Shown piece by piece: positions 17,238 to 26,588 of a DNA stretch of 62,891 bases. Source of the stretch: Pseudomonas reactans (GTDB lineage Bacteria; Pseudomonadota; Gammaproteobacteria; Pseudomonadales; Pseudomonadaceae). The stretch spans positions 1 to 62,891 of the forward strand of contig NZ_JACAPG010000013.1 of assembly GCF_013385825.1 (NCBI RefSeq), given 5' to 3'. The stretch's first letter is position 1. Each line of letters begins with the position of its first letter. The notes beneath the pieces were generated by a model. It was given only the letters and a program-made list of their open reading frames with translations, made no database searches and was not told the DNA's origin. The translations under genes and the position numbers were made by a program.

Positions 17238-17606
17238 TCAGCCCTCGCCATCCTCAACAAACACCAGCCGATTCCCAAACGGATCCTTGATGCTCATCTC
17301 CCGCGATCCCCAAGGCGTTTCCTCAACCCCAGGCTTGGCATACCGGTAATCCTTGCCTACCAATTGCTGCTGGTAAGCGTCCACACCCTGAGCCTGAATC
17401 CGCACCGCCGCGCCCGGCGAGGCATCACCATGATGCTCGGATAAGTGCAGTACGCAGTCCCCCAAAGACACCTGCAGGTACAACGGAAAATTGGCCTCGA
17501 AACGATGCTGCCAATCCACCTTGAACCCCAAAAAATCGACATAGAATTCCAACGCCTTGGCCTCGTCGAAAATCCGCAGGATGGGGATGACTTTTCCTAA
17601 GTGCAT
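17238..17606 (-). CDS. Glyoxalase/bleomycin-resistance (VOC) superfamily protein
   Basis: A 122-residue one-domain VOC protein. The N-terminal strand KVIPILRIFDEAKALEFYVDFLGF and the C-terminal GSREMSIKDPFGNRLVFVED are typical; central residues LGDCVLHLSEHHGDASPG resemble the metal-binding region of bleomycin-binding-like members. It may be a small-molecule-binding or resistance-type protein; the actual ligand is unknown. GGAG lies 8 nt before the ATG at 17606. It is 29 bp downstream of the D-aminoacylase gene on the same strand and could be the last gene of that operon. Confidence 0.85.
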   Translation of the reverse strand: MHLGKVIPILRIFDEAKALEFYVDFLGFKVDWQHRFEANFPLYLQVSLGDCVLHLSEHHGDASPGAAVRIQAQGVDAYQQQLVGKDYRYAKPGVEETPWGSREMSIKDPFGNRLVFVEDGEG

Positions 17607-17635
17607 GGCAACCGCTCCGTTTAAATGAGCGCCCA

Positions 17636-19099
17636 CTATAGAGGCGAAAAACCCCGACGCAAATCCCCGCTGCGCGCCAGGAACCGACCCTGCCGCTGAC
17701 CGTTCGCCTGCCCGTCGCTATAGCTCAACACGCCGTTGACCCACACCCCATCAATGCCCTCGGCCGCGCGTTGCGGCTCCTTGAAGTCCGCCACATCGCG
17801 CACGCGCAACGGGTCGAACAACACCAGGTCGGCCCAGTGCCCTTCGCGGATTTCACCCCGCTCAGACAAACCAAACCGCGCCGCCGACAACCCTGTCATT
17901 TTGTGCACGGCAGTGTGCAGCGGAAACAATCCGACATCCCGGCTGAAATGCCCCAACACCCGTGGAAACGCGCCCCACAAACGCGGATGCGGGAAGGGGT
18001 CTTCAGGCAACCCATCCGAGCCGACCATCGACAACGGATGCGCCAGGATCCGTCGCACATCCGCCTCATCCATTCCGTAGTACACAGCGCCTGCCGGTTG
18101 TAGCCGACGGGCTGCGTCCATCAGCGAAACATCCCACTCAGCGGCGATATCCTGCAAATCACGCCCGCCCATTTCCGGATGCGGCGTCGACCAGGTAATG
18201 GTGATCCGAAAGGCGTCAGTCACCTGCTTGAGGTCCAGGGTCGAAGAACTCGCCGCATAGGGATAGCAATCACAGCCCACCGGGTGGGTTTTCGCCGCCA
18301 GTTCCAGCGACGCCAATAGCTGCGGACTACGCCCCCAATTACCAGCGCCGGCACATTTGAGGTGGGAAATGATCACCGGTGCCTTGGCATGCCGGCCGAT
18401 CAGGAACGCCTCGTCCATCGCCTCCAGCACCGGCTCGAATTCGCTGCGCAAATGGGTGGTGTACACCGCACCGAACGCGGTGAGTGCCTCACTCAGTTGC
18501 AGCACTTCATCGGTCTCGGCGTTGAACGCGCTGGCGTAGGCCAAGCCTGTGGATAAACCGAGGGCACCGTCTTCGAGACTCTCTTGCAACTGCGCGCGCA
18601 TGGCGGCAATTTCATCCGCTGAGGCAGTGCGGTGCAGGTCATCCATATGGTTGCTGCGCAGCGCCGTATGGCCGATCAACGCGGCGACGTTGACCGCCGG
18701 GTGAGCCTTTTCGACCGCCGCACGATAGTCACTGAAACGCGGATAAACGAACGCCGAAACGCTGCCCAGCAGGTTCATCGGATCCGGCGGATCACTGCGC
18801 AACGTCACCGGCGACGCGCTGATGCCACAGTTGCCGACAATCACCGTGGTCACACCCTGGCTCAGTTTGGGCAGCATCTGCGGATGGCGGATCACCACCG
18901 TATCGTCATGGGTATGCACGTCGATAAATCCCGGCGCCAGCACACGTCCGCACGCCTCGATTTCATGCTCGGCCACCGCCGTCGACAAATCGCCGATCGT
19001 CTCGATGCGCCCGTCGCGCAGCCCCACATCCGCGACGTAGCCGGGGGTGTTGCTGCCATCAATGATCAGCGCCTGGCGAATCAGCGTGTCGTACTTCAT
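17636..19099 (-). CDS. D-aminoacylase (N-acyl-D-amino-acid deacylase)
   Basis: A 487-residue amidohydrolase that should release D-amino acids from N-acyl-D-amino acids. The metal-binding signature GFIDVHTHDD follows an N-terminal beta sandwich (MKYDTLIRQALIIDGSN), with GVTTVIVGNCGIS, IGHTALR, LSTGLAYA, ISHLKCAG and a C-terminal SDGLPEDPFPHPRLWGAFPRVLG segment characteristic of D-aminoacylases. The ATG at 19099 is one base past the rpiR-type stop (TGAtATG), implying coupling; a longer frame to 19306 is an overlap artefact. Operon partners are a GntP permease and an RpiR regulator, suggesting uptake and use of N-acyl-D-amino acids or related sugar-acid compounds. Confidence 0.93.
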   Translation of the reverse strand: MKYDTLIRQALIIDGSNTPGYVADVGLRDGRIETIGDLSTAVAEHEIEACGRVLAPGFIDVHTHDDTVVIRHPQMLPKLSQGVTTVIVGNCGISASPVTLRSDPPDPMNLLGSVSAFVYPRFSDYRAAVEKAHPAVNVAALIGHTALRSNHMDDLHRTASADEIAAMRAQLQESLEDGALGLSTGLAYASAFNAETDEVLQLSEALTAFGAVYTTHLRSEFEPVLEAMDEAFLIGRHAKAPVIISHLKCAGAGNWGRSPQLLASLELAAKTHPVGCDCYPYAASSSTLDLKQVTDAFRITITWSTPHPEMGGRDLQDIAAEWDVSLMDAARRLQPAGAVYYGMDEADVRRILAHPLSMVGSDGLPEDPFPHPRLWGAFPRVLGHFSRDVGLFPLHTAVHKMTGLSAARFGLSERGEIREGHWADLVLFDPLRVRDVADFKEPQRAAEGIDGVWVNGVLSYSDGQANGQRQGRFLARSGDLRRGFSPL

Positions 19100-19100
19100 A

Positions 19101-19961
19101 TCAGTCTCCAAGCGGCAGGCTGTCGGGGCCGCCGCGATAATCGTCCAGGGCCAGCTTGATCCGGCGCAGGCGTTCCTGGTTGTCGTCCGGCAGGGCCAAG
19201 GCCAGCTCGGTGGCGAGCAAGTCGATGGCCAGCAGCATTCCGTAGCGCGCCGCGGTGGGCTTGTAAATAAAACTGGTTTCGGCCGGTTGCAGCGGCAACA
19301 ACACATCGGCCAACTGCGCCAAGGGCGAATCTGCCAGGGTGATGGCGACGATGCGCGCGTCGTAGTTACGCGCCAGGGTCACTACGTCGAGCAGCTCAGG
19401 CGTGAGGCCGGTCAGGGAGCACACAATCAGCGCATGCTCGGGCCCCAGCGTCGCCGCCGTAACACGCATCATCACCGGGTCATGGCAGGCGGCAATCGGA
19501 TAACCCAGGCGTACCAGGCGTACCTGCAACTCGTCGCTGCACAGGCTCGACGGGCCGCCCATGCCGAACGCATGGATCATCCGCGCCTTGCCCAGCAGGT
19601 TGACCGCATCGACGAAACTCGCCTGGTTGAACCCCGACAAGTGCTGACGCAAGGTCCCTTCGATATCCCCCAGAATCTGCCGATGAAACGCCGACTGCTC
19701 CGGCAACCCCGCAGGGTCGAGGAAGCGACTGCCGACGCCACTGGCCTGGGCTAATTGCAGACGCAAATCCCGCAGATCCCGGCAACCCACACTGCGCGCG
19801 AAGCGCGACAAGGTGGCCGTGCTGACCTCAGCCCGCTGGGACAACGCTTCCAAGCTGGCCGACGCGGCAAAGCCCACGTCATCGAGCATCAGCTTGGCGA
19901 TACGCCCTTCGCCGGCGCTGAAGGAGTCCAGGCGGGCGCGGATCTGGTAGAGGATGTCCAT
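19101..19961 (-). CDS. RpiR/MurR-family transcriptional regulator (HTH + SIS domain)
   Basis: A 286-residue regulator. The N-terminal HTH_6 domain (residues 1 to ~75) contains EALSQRAEVSTATLSRFARSVGCRD; the SIS phosphosugar-binding-like domain follows (ARMIHAFGMGGPSSLCSDELQVRL, ALIVCSLTGLTPELLDVVTLARNYDARIVAIT). GGAG precedes the ATG. It sits between the permease (12 bp away) and D-aminoacylase genes. A palindromic AT-rich site at 21388-21416 ahead of the permease gene is its likely operator. The inducer is unknown. Confidence 0.93.
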   Translation of the reverse strand: MDILYQIRARLDSFSAGEGRIAKLMLDDVGFAASASLEALSQRAEVSTATLSRFARSVGCRDLRDLRLQLAQASGVGSRFLDPAGLPEQSAFHRQILGDIEGTLRQHLSGFNQASFVDAVNLLGKARMIHAFGMGGPSSLCSDELQVRLVRLGYPIAACHDPVMMRVTAATLGPEHALIVCSLTGLTPELLDVVTLARNYDARIVAITLADSPLAQLADVLLPLQPAETSFIYKPTAARYGMLLAIDLLATELALALPDDNQERLRRIKLALDDYRGGPDSLPLGD

Positions 19962-19973
19962 GGGGGCTCCGGG

Positions 19974-21323
19974 TTACAAGATGCAGGACAGACCATACGT
20001 AAGACCGAAGGCGACCACCGATATCAGAGTCTCCAACACGGTCCAGGTCTTGAAGGTCTGGATCACCGTCATATTGAAGTATTCCTTGATCAGCCAGAAG
20101 CCGCCGTCGTTCACGTGGGAAAAGATCACCGAACCCGCACCAGTGGCCAGCACCAGCAATTCGGGGTGTGGATAACCCAGGCCCATCGCAACCGGCGCCA
20201 CCACACCGGACGCGGTGGTCATGGCGACGGTGGCCGAGCCCGTGGCAATACGCATCAGCGCAGCAAACAGCCAGCCCATCACCAACGGCGACAGGTGGAA
20301 AGCATGGGCTAAACCCAGAATCTCGTTGGTCACACCCGCATCCACCAGGATGCGATTCAAACCGCCGCCCGCCCCCACCAGCAAGGTGATGCTCGCGGTC
20401 GGCGCCAGGCATTCATTGGTGAACTTTAGGATCGACTCGCGGTTGAAGCCTTGGGCGATACCCAAGGTCCAGAAGCTGACAAGGGTCGCCACCAACAGCG
20501 CGATCACCGAGTTACCGATAAACAACAGGAACTGATTGAAACCGGTGCCCGGCGTGGAAATCACGTTGGCCCAACCGCCGATCATCATCAGCACCACCGG
20601 CAACAGGATGGTGCCCATGGTCAGCGCAAAACTCGGCAAGCGGGTACGCGGTTCGCGGTCAATGAACTGGCGTTCCAGCGGGTTTTCCGCCGGCAGATGG
20701 ATACGCGGCACGATGAATTTGGCGTAGACGGGACCTGCGATGATTGCCGTCGGGATACCAATCAGGATGGCGTAGAGCACGGTCTGCCCCACCGATGCGT
20801 TGTACGCCAGCACTGCCATCATCGCCGCCGGGTGCGGTGGCACCAGCGCATGCACCACCGACAGGCCGGCGACCATCGGCAAACCGACCATCAGGATCGA
20901 CACGCCCACCCGCCGCGCCACGGTAAAGGCAATCGGCACCAGCAACACAAAACCGACCTCGAAAAACAGCGGCAGCCCCACCAGGAAGGCGATGCACACC
21001 ATGGCCCAGTGCGCATTGCGCTCGCCAAAGCGGTTGATCAACGTGCGCGCCACCTGCTCGGCGCCGCCAGACTCGGCCATCATCTTGCCGAGCATGGTGC
21101 CCAGCGCCACGACCAGGGCGATATGCCCCAAGGTCTTGCCGACGCCCGCTTCATACGAGCCCATGATGGTGTCTGCCGGCATCCCGGCCATCAGCGCCAG
21201 GCCAATGGACACCAGGGTGATGACGATAAACGGGTTGAGCCGATAACGTGCAATCAGCACGATCAAAGCAATGATGGCGATGGCAGCGTATGCCAATAGC
21301 CCGAAGCCCGGTGATGCGGCCAT
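19974..21323 (-). CDS. GntP-family permease
   Basis: A 449-residue inner-membrane transporter with 12-14 hydrophobic segments. The family features are the RYRLNPFIVITLVSIGLALMAG start, LGKMMAESGGAEQVARTL, FFEVGFVLLVPIAF, the VPPHPAAMM segment, and GSVIFSHVNDGGFWL near the C-terminus. GntP permeases carry gluconate or other sugar acids, and some carry D-serine; given the D-aminoacylase in the operon, an N-acyl-D-amino acid, D-amino acid or sugar acid is possible. GAGGAG lies 7 nt before the ATG at 21323; a longer frame to 21377 is not supported. First gene of the operon. Confidence 0.92.
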   Translation of the reverse strand: MAASPGFGLLAYAAIAIIALIVLIARYRLNPFIVITLVSIGLALMAGMPADTIMGSYEAGVGKTLGHIALVVALGTMLGKMMAESGGAEQVARTLINRFGERNAHWAMVCIAFLVGLPLFFEVGFVLLVPIAFTVARRVGVSILMVGLPMVAGLSVVHALVPPHPAAMMAVLAYNASVGQTVLYAILIGIPTAIIAGPVYAKFIVPRIHLPAENPLERQFIDREPRTRLPSFALTMGTILLPVVLMMIGGWANVISTPGTGFNQFLLFIGNSVIALLVATLVSFWTLGIAQGFNRESILKFTNECLAPTASITLLVGAGGGLNRILVDAGVTNEILGLAHAFHLSPLVMGWLFAALMRIATGSATVAMTTASGVVAPVAMGLGYPHPELLVLATGAGSVIFSHVNDGGFWLIKEYFNMTVIQTFKTWTVLETLISVVAFGLTYGLSCIL

Positions 21324-21387
21324 GCGGTACTCCTCGGAAAGGGTCACGTCGAATTGGTTGTGAAACTCATAAATCATTACCGAGGAG

Positions 21388-21416
21388 TATTTTCAATTTT
21401 TATGAAAATAATTTTC
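21388..21416. promoter_or_regulatory. Candidate RpiR-family operator upstream of the GntP gene
   Basis: Contains a perfect 13-bp palindrome GAAAATAATTTTC (21404-21416), plus an additional half-site TATTTTC (21388-21394) in inverted relation to GAAAATA. It lies 65-93 bp before the permease ATG. GAAA...TTTC dyads are typical of RpiR/MurR operators. Confidence 0.6.
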
Positions 21417-21571
21417 GCCCACAGATAAGCGCTGTCGCGTTGGGATATGCCCAACGGTCGCCTATGAAAATTCGGGGGGTGTTCTTACATGAAGATCAGA
21501 GGATGCCGGAAACTCAAACGCCGCCATCGAGTCATAGAATGCGCCTCCCCTCATGCCCAGGAAAATCGACC

Positions 21572-21952
21572 ATGATTCGCACCTCCCTCGCCGCCAGCGC
21601 CCTGCTTCTCGCCCTGTGCGGCACTGCGTCGGCCGCCGATAACGCGGCGTTGAAAAAATGCATGGACAGCGCCAACACGACCGCAGACATGGTCAATTGC
21701 AACGCCAAGGAAGCCAAGGTGCAGGACACGCGCCTGAACAAAGCCTACAAGACCGCCCTCGCCGCACAGGAAGGTGCGCGCAAGCAGCAACTGCAAGACG
21801 TGCAGCGCCTGTGGATAAAATACCGTGATGCCAATTGCGGCTTCGCCGGCTCCGCCACCGGTGGCACCATCGACCAGGTCAACGGCTCCGCTTGCCTGCT
21901 GGACATGACCCAGACCCGCGCCCAGGAGCTGGAAGACCTGGTCGGGCCGTAA
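21572..21952 (+). CDS. LprI-like (DUF1311) exported protein
   Basis: A 126-residue protein with a clear signal peptide (MIRTSLAASALLLALCGTASA, cleavage before ADN). The mature part is the LprI/DUF1311 type: ALKKCMDSANTTADMVNCNAKEAKVQDTRLNKAYK, LQDVQRLWIKYRDANC and a late SACLLDMTQTRAQEL, with cysteines placed for disulfides. Mycobacterial LprI inhibits lysozyme; most proteobacterial relatives are uncharacterised. Divergent from the GntP operon. Confidence 0.88.
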   Translation: MIRTSLAASALLLALCGTASAADNAALKKCMDSANTTADMVNCNAKEAKVQDTRLNKAYKTALAAQEGARKQQLQDVQRLWIKYRDANCGFAGSATGGTIDQVNGSACLLDMTQTRAQELEDLVGP

Positions 21953-21971
21953 GGAATGGCCCCCTCCCCCT

Positions 21972-22069
21972 GTAGGAGCGAGCTTGCTCGCGAAAATCGT
22001 CAACGATAACGCGGGTGACCTGAGTGCATGCGGCGCACTCAAGTCTTTAGCGAGCAAGCTCGCTCCTAC
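21972..22069. repeat. Paired REP element, family 1 (REPIN)
   Basis: Inverted copies of the GTAGGAGCGAGCTTGCTCGC type with about 58 bp between, located between two convergent genes (LprI-like and SulP). Confidence 0.95.
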
Positions 22070-22079
22070 AAGTGGGTGT

Positions 22080-23525
22080 TCAGTCGTGATGAACCTTGGC
22101 CCGCTTGAGCAACTTCTTGCAGCGCTCGGACAAATGCAGTACCCGCAAGTGCTTGCCGGCCTTGCTGTAACGCTCACGCAGGGTCATCAGCGCCGCAATT
22201 GCTGAATAGTCGACAAAGCTCAGGTGGCGGCAATCCAGCGTCACCTGGGCCGGGTCGTTGGCCGGGTCGAACTGGTTGAGGAACGGCGTGGTCGAGGCAA
22301 AGAACAAGGTGCCATGCAGGCGATAGAGCTTGCTGCCATCGGCCTCCAGGTGTTCATCGGCATACAGCTCGCGCGCCTGTTGCCAGGCGAAGTTCAGCGC
22401 CGCAATCACTATCCCGCACAACACGGCCGTGGCCAGGTCCGTGAACACGGTGATCACCGTCACCGCGATAATCACCAGCACGTCATTGAGCGGCACCTTG
22501 TTGATCACCCGCAAGGACGCCCAGGCGAAGGTCTGCTGCGACACCACGAACATCACACCCACCAGCGCCGCCAGCGGGATCCGCTCGATAAACGGCGACA
22601 GGAACAGGATGAACAGCAGGATCATCACCCCGGCAAATACCCCGGAGAAGCGCCCGCGCCCGCCGGAGCTGAGGTTGATCACGGTTTGCCCGATCATCGC
22701 GCAACCGCCCATGCCGCCAAACAGGCCCGAGACCATATTCGCCGCGCCCAGGGCCACGCTTTCGCGATCCGGGTAGCCACGGGTCTCGGTGATTTCGTCG
22801 GTGAGGTTTAGGGTCAGCAGGGTTTCCAGCAGGCCGACCATGGCCATCAGAAAGGCGTACGGCGCGATGATGCCGAGGGTTTCCAGGGTCCAGGGGATCT
22901 GCGGCAAGGCAAAGCTGGGTAGGCCACCAGCAATGTGGGCCATGTCGCCCAGGGTGCGGGTCGGCAGGCCCAGCAGGTACACCGCCAAGCCCACGCCGAG
23001 GATCGCCACCAATGCAGGCGGCACCGCGCGGGTGATGCGCGGCAGCAGGTAGACGATGGCCATAGTCACCAACACCAGGCCGATCATCACGTACAGCGGC
23101 GTGCCGCTGAGCCAGTGTTCACCGTTTTTGAAATGCTCCAACTGCGCCAGGGCAATGATGATCGCCAGGCCATTCACGAACCCTAGCATTACCGGGTGCG
23201 GCACCATGCGCACCAGCTTGCCCAGGCGCAGCAGGCCAAAGGCGACCATGATCAACCCGCCCAGCAACACCGTCGCCAGCAGGTATTCCACGCCGTGTTG
23301 CACCACCAACGCCACGATTACCACCGCCATCGAGCCCGCCGCACCGGACACCATGCCGGGGCGCCCGCCAAACAACGCGGTCAATGTGCAGATGATAAAG
23401 GCGCCATAGAGCCCCATCAGCGGGTTGAGATGGGCCACCAGGGCAAAGGCGATGCATTCGGGCAGCAACGCAAAAGACGTGGTGAGGCCGGCCAGGGCAT
23501 CGGCGCGCAGACGGGTGAGGTTCAT
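22080..23525 (-). CDS. SulP-family anion permease with STAS domain
   Basis: A 481-residue transporter with 10-14 hydrophobic segments (residues 10 to ~375; LTTSFALLPECIAFALVAHLNPLMGLYGAF is the SulP signature) and a C-terminal cytoplasmic STAS domain (VTLDCRHLSFVDYSAIAALMTL). SulP proteins carry sulfate, bicarbonate or other anions; no carbonic anhydrase is fused or adjacent, so the substrate is open. ATG 23525 (MNLTRLRADAL) was chosen; 23540 would add five residues. Neither has a strong SD. Confidence 0.92.
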   Translation of the reverse strand: MNLTRLRADALAGLTTSFALLPECIAFALVAHLNPLMGLYGAFIICTLTALFGGRPGMVSGAAGSMAVVIVALVVQHGVEYLLATVLLGGLIMVAFGLLRLGKLVRMVPHPVMLGFVNGLAIIIALAQLEHFKNGEHWLSGTPLYVMIGLVLVTMAIVYLLPRITRAVPPALVAILGVGLAVYLLGLPTRTLGDMAHIAGGLPSFALPQIPWTLETLGIIAPYAFLMAMVGLLETLLTLNLTDEITETRGYPDRESVALGAANMVSGLFGGMGGCAMIGQTVINLSSGGRGRFSGVFAGVMILLFILFLSPFIERIPLAALVGVMFVVSQQTFAWASLRVINKVPLNDVLVIIAVTVITVFTDLATAVLCGIVIAALNFAWQQARELYADEHLEADGSKLYRLHGTLFFASTTPFLNQFDPANDPAQVTLDCRHLSFVDYSAIAALMTLRERYSKAGKHLRVLHLSERCKKLLKRAKVHHD

Positions 23526-23589
23526 GAGGTACCAGGGCATTGCGGGGGATAAGGCGGGGAATGGTACGGAATTACAGAAGGCAGAACCA

Positions 23590-23671
23590 GTAGGAGCCGG
23601 CTTGCCGGCGATGAGGCCCTTGAAATCGAAACAGGATCCAAGGTTGCCATCGCCGGCAAGCCGGCTCCTAC
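23590..23671. repeat. Paired REP element, family 2
   Basis: Inverted copies of GTAGGAGCCGGCTTGCCGGC with about 40 bp between, located between the epimerase gene and the downstream SulP gene, both leftward. Confidence 0.95.
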
Positions 23672-23682
23672 GGGGGTAGGTG

Positions 23683-24576
23683 TCAAACCATCTCGTTGCG
23701 AATCCACTCCACCACCGACGTACGCTTCGGCGCCCAGCCCAGCAACTCACGGGCATGCTTGCCCCGCACCCGGCTGTTGGAACCCAGACCATAGTTGGCC
23801 ATTTCATAGCCCCACTCGGCTTCGGCGTCGGCCAATGGCCAATCCTGCGGTTTGCCCAGGTTCAGGGCTTCGGCGATGGCGGTGGTCATGTCGATAAACG
23901 CCGCCTCGCTGCTCTCCACGAAGTAGAAGGTGCCCGGTACGTTCTTGGTCAGTGCCAGCAGGTACAGCGCCACCACATCTTCGATATGCACGTTGGACCA
24001 GATGTTCTGCCCACTGCCCACATGGCGCACCACCCCACTCTTGCGCGCCTGCTTGAGCAGACGCGGCAATTGCACGCTATCGCGCTTCACGCCCAGGCTG
24101 TGACCGTAGATCAGCGTGTTGCAGATCACCGCCGAGTTCACGCCTTCGTTGGCACCCGCCAGGATCAAGTTGTCGATGGCAACGCGAGCGGCCTTGTCGA
24201 CGGTCGGCTCCGGCAGGTTGGCTTCAAAGTAGATGACATCGCTGGACTTGCCGCCCGACGCATCACCGACAATGCTTGAACCGCTGGTGTGCAGGAATGG
24301 CTTGTTCGAGCCCTTCAAGGCTGCCAGCAGGGTTTCCACGGCAGCGCGATGGTCGCTGCTTGCGGCATTGATCACGGCATCGGCCTTTTGCGCTTGCTGG
24401 GTCAATACAGCAGTGTCATCCAGGGTGCCGATCACTGGGGTAATACCCAATGCGGTCATCTCGGCCGCCTGCTCGGCGCTGCGCACCAGGCCAGTCACGC
24501 TGTGGCCTGCCTTGACGAGGCCGGTTGCGATGGAGCCACCGATAAAACCAGCAGCGCCGGTAACGAATACGTTCAT
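23683..24576 (-). CDS. NAD(P)-dependent epimerase/dehydratase-like oxidoreductase (extended SDR)
   Basis: A 297-residue Rossmann-fold protein. The nucleotide-binding motif TGAAGFIGG is at residues 6-14, followed by ADAVINAASSDH, HTSGSSIVGD and NTLIYG; the usual YxxxK pair is replaced by a divergent region, as in atypical extended SDRs of the NAD(P)-binding type. The start at 24576 is set by AGGAGG, 8 nt upstream. Substrate unknown. A LysR gene lies 103 bp upstream on the same strand and may control it. Confidence 0.85.
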   Translation of the reverse strand: MNVFVTGAAGFIGGSIATGLVKAGHSVTGLVRSAEQAAEMTALGITPVIGTLDDTAVLTQQAQKADAVINAASSDHRAAVETLLAALKGSNKPFLHTSGSSIVGDASGGKSSDVIYFEANLPEPTVDKAARVAIDNLILAGANEGVNSAVICNTLIYGHSLGVKRDSVQLPRLLKQARKSGVVRHVGSGQNIWSNVHIEDVVALYLLALTKNVPGTFYFVESSEAAFIDMTTAIAEALNLGKPQDWPLADAEAEWGYEMANYGLGSNSRVRGKHARELLGWAPKRTSVVEWIRNEMV

Positions 24577-24679
24577 GGAGAGTCCTCCTGAGTGAGTAAG
24601 TGATGGGTCCAGTATCAAGGGCCGATCCCTGACGAATAAGCCCTTATTGCCCAATTCACTCTTGCGCGAAGGTCACGAA

Positions 24680-25576
24680 TCAGCAGGCATACCGCGCCAG
24701 CTTGGCCTGCATGAAGTCGAGGAAACACTGGATGCGCAAGGCCAACTGCGAGTTACGGTAGAACACCGCGTGGATCGGCTGGCGATAACCGCTGTTGAAC
24801 GCCTCCAGCACCGGCACCAGGCGCCCGGCCTCGATGTCGTCGATGGTCATGAAGTTCGACAGGCAGCAAATGCCCTGCCCTTCCAACGCCAGATGGCGCA
24901 CGGTCTCGCCACTGGACGCGGCCACGCCCGGCTGGATCAGCCAGCGATCGCCCTCCACATGGCGCAGCGGCCAGTGGTTGAGGGTTTCGGTCTGGGTGAA
25001 CCCCAGCAAGGTGTGGTTAGCCAATTCGGCAACCGTAGTCGGCGTGCCGTACTGCTTGAGATAGTCGGGGCTGGCGAGGATATGCAGTGGCGTGCAACCG
25101 AGCGCGCGCGCATGCAGGGTGGAGTCGGCCAACGCACCGATGCGAATGGCGATGTCGGTACTCTGTTCCAACAGGTCGATGATCAGGTCATCGCTGTTCA
25201 GCTCCAGCTGGATATCCGGGTAAAGACTGCGAAACTCCGCGATGTACGGCACGATCCCATGCAGCATAAAGGGCACCGCCGCATTGATGCGCAGGCGCCC
25301 CGCCGGTTTTTTCTGGCGTGACGACAGGCGCTCTTCCAGCTCATCCATCTGCGCCAGGATCACCTTGGCCTGCTCGAAGAAGTACTTGCCCTCCTCGGTC
25401 AGGTCCATACGCCGCGTGGTGCGGTTGATCAGCGTGGTGTCGAGCTTGGCTTCCAGGCGCGACAAGGTGCGACTGACCGCCGAGGGCGTCTGCCCGACCT
25501 GTTCTGCGGCAGCGGAAATCGAACCGCATTCAATCACGCTGACGAAGATCTGTAGCTCATCGGATCGGGCTTTCAC
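24680..25576 (-). CDS. LysR-family transcriptional regulator
   Basis: A 298-residue LTTR with the HTH at residues 1-65 (ELQIFVSVIECGSISAAAEQVGQTPSAVSRTLSRLEAKL) and an effector domain starting at AGRLRINAAVPFML. It is of the subgroup with the EERLSSRQKKPAG linker common beside SDR genes. The start is GTG at 25576, supported by AAGGGG six nt upstream. It lies upstream of, and in the same direction as, the epimerase-like gene, an order less usual than divergence. Confidence 0.92.
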   Translation of the reverse strand: MKARSDELQIFVSVIECGSISAAAEQVGQTPSAVSRTLSRLEAKLDTTLINRTTRRMDLTEEGKYFFEQAKVILAQMDELEERLSSRQKKPAGRLRINAAVPFMLHGIVPYIAEFRSLYPDIQLELNSDDLIIDLLEQSTDIAIRIGALADSTLHARALGCTPLHILASPDYLKQYGTPTTVAELANHTLLGFTQTETLNHWPLRHVEGDRWLIQPGVAASSGETVRHLALEGQGICCLSNFMTIDDIEAGRLVPVLEAFNSGYRQPIHAVFYRNSQLALRIQCFLDFMQAKLARYAC

Positions 25577-25636
25577 ACGTTGTCCCCTTTAATCGGCTCG
25601 CAGCAGCTTACACTGAGAGATTGACCTCTCGCGCCC

Positions 25637-26401
25637 TTAACCACCGATCAATAGATGAGCGCCCAATAACGCCATACCGACGAAAAACACGCGCTTGAAC
25701 AACGCGGCGCTGATGCGCTGGCGCACCGCCTGGCCCAGCCGCATGCCCAGCAGTGCCGGCACCAGCGCCAGCAGTGACGCGTTGATTTCCCCGCCACCGA
25801 GGGTGCCGCGCCAAGCCAGCCCGGCAGCCAATGCCAAGGTGGAGACGGTAAACGACAGCCCCAACGCCTGGACCAACTGATCACGGTTCAAGCCCAGCGC
25901 TTGCAGATACGGCACAGCAGGAATCACAAACACACCGGTCGCCGAAGTGATGATGCCGGTGATCAGGCCGCACACGGGCCCCAGCCAGCGTTCGGCCTCA
26001 GATTTAACCTTGAACGTAGGCAGGAACAATCCGCTCAGCGCATACACCAGCAAAGCACCGCCCAACGCATGGCCCACCCAGCTTCCCCCGCTCATGCCCA
26101 GCCACAGCGTGCCAAACCCGGTGCCGAGGAAGATCAGCAGCAGCATCGGCCACAGGCGTTTGAGCAACGCACTCAGATGCCCACCGAACGCCAATTGCCA
26201 CAGGTTGGTGATCGTCGAAGGGATGATCAGCAACGCCGCAGCCTGCGCCGGTAACATAGCCAGGCCGAGCAAGCCCATGGAGACTGTCGGCAAGCCCAGG
26301 CCAATCACACCCTTGACGGTGCCGGCCAGCACGAAGGTGCCGATCACCAGCAGGGTCAGGGCGGGGCCGATTTGTTGGTAGAACGCGAGGAAGGTATTCA
26401 T
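25637..26401 (-). CDS. TauE/SafE (sulfite exporter) family permease
   Basis: A 254-residue integral membrane protein with about eight hydrophobic segments. The inverted-repeat signature of the family is present: TVKGVIGLGLPTVSMGLLGLAML in the first half and GLITGIITSATGVFVIPAVPYLQALGL in the second. Members are proposed exporters of sulfite, sulfoacetate or other organic anions; the substrate here is unknown. It is divergent from the LysR gene at 26589, with a REP pair lying between them. Confidence 0.9.
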   Translation of the reverse strand: MNTFLAFYQQIGPALTLLVIGTFVLAGTVKGVIGLGLPTVSMGLLGLAMLPAQAAALLIIPSTITNLWQLAFGGHLSALLKRLWPMLLLIFLGTGFGTLWLGMSGGSWVGHALGGALLVYALSGLFLPTFKVKSEAERWLGPVCGLITGIITSATGVFVIPAVPYLQALGLNRDQLVQALGLSFTVSTLALAAGLAWRGTLGGGEINASLLALVPALLGMRLGQAVRQRISAALFKRVFFVGMALLGAHLLIGG

Positions 26402-26485
26402 GGGGGGATTGTGCGGCTATTCGATGAAGGCTGAAATTCGCCATATACTGAGGCAGCCTCTTGTTTTGTGAGAGGCTGATGACGC

Positions 26486-26559
26486 CATCGCCGGCAAGCT
26501 GGCTCCTACATTGGGAGGTGTAGATACACGACTGTAGGAGCCGGCTTGCCGGCGATGAC
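26486..26559. repeat. Paired REP element, family 2, reversed orientation
   Basis: Here the two copies point the opposite way to the other pairs: CATCGCCGGCAAGCTGGCTC first, then GTAGGAGCCGGCTTGCCGGC, spaced by about 24 bp. It lies in the divergent promoter region of the TauE-like and LysR genes. Confidence 0.9.
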
Positions 26560-26588
26560 GCCCGTCCAGACACCGAGAACCTCAAGCC

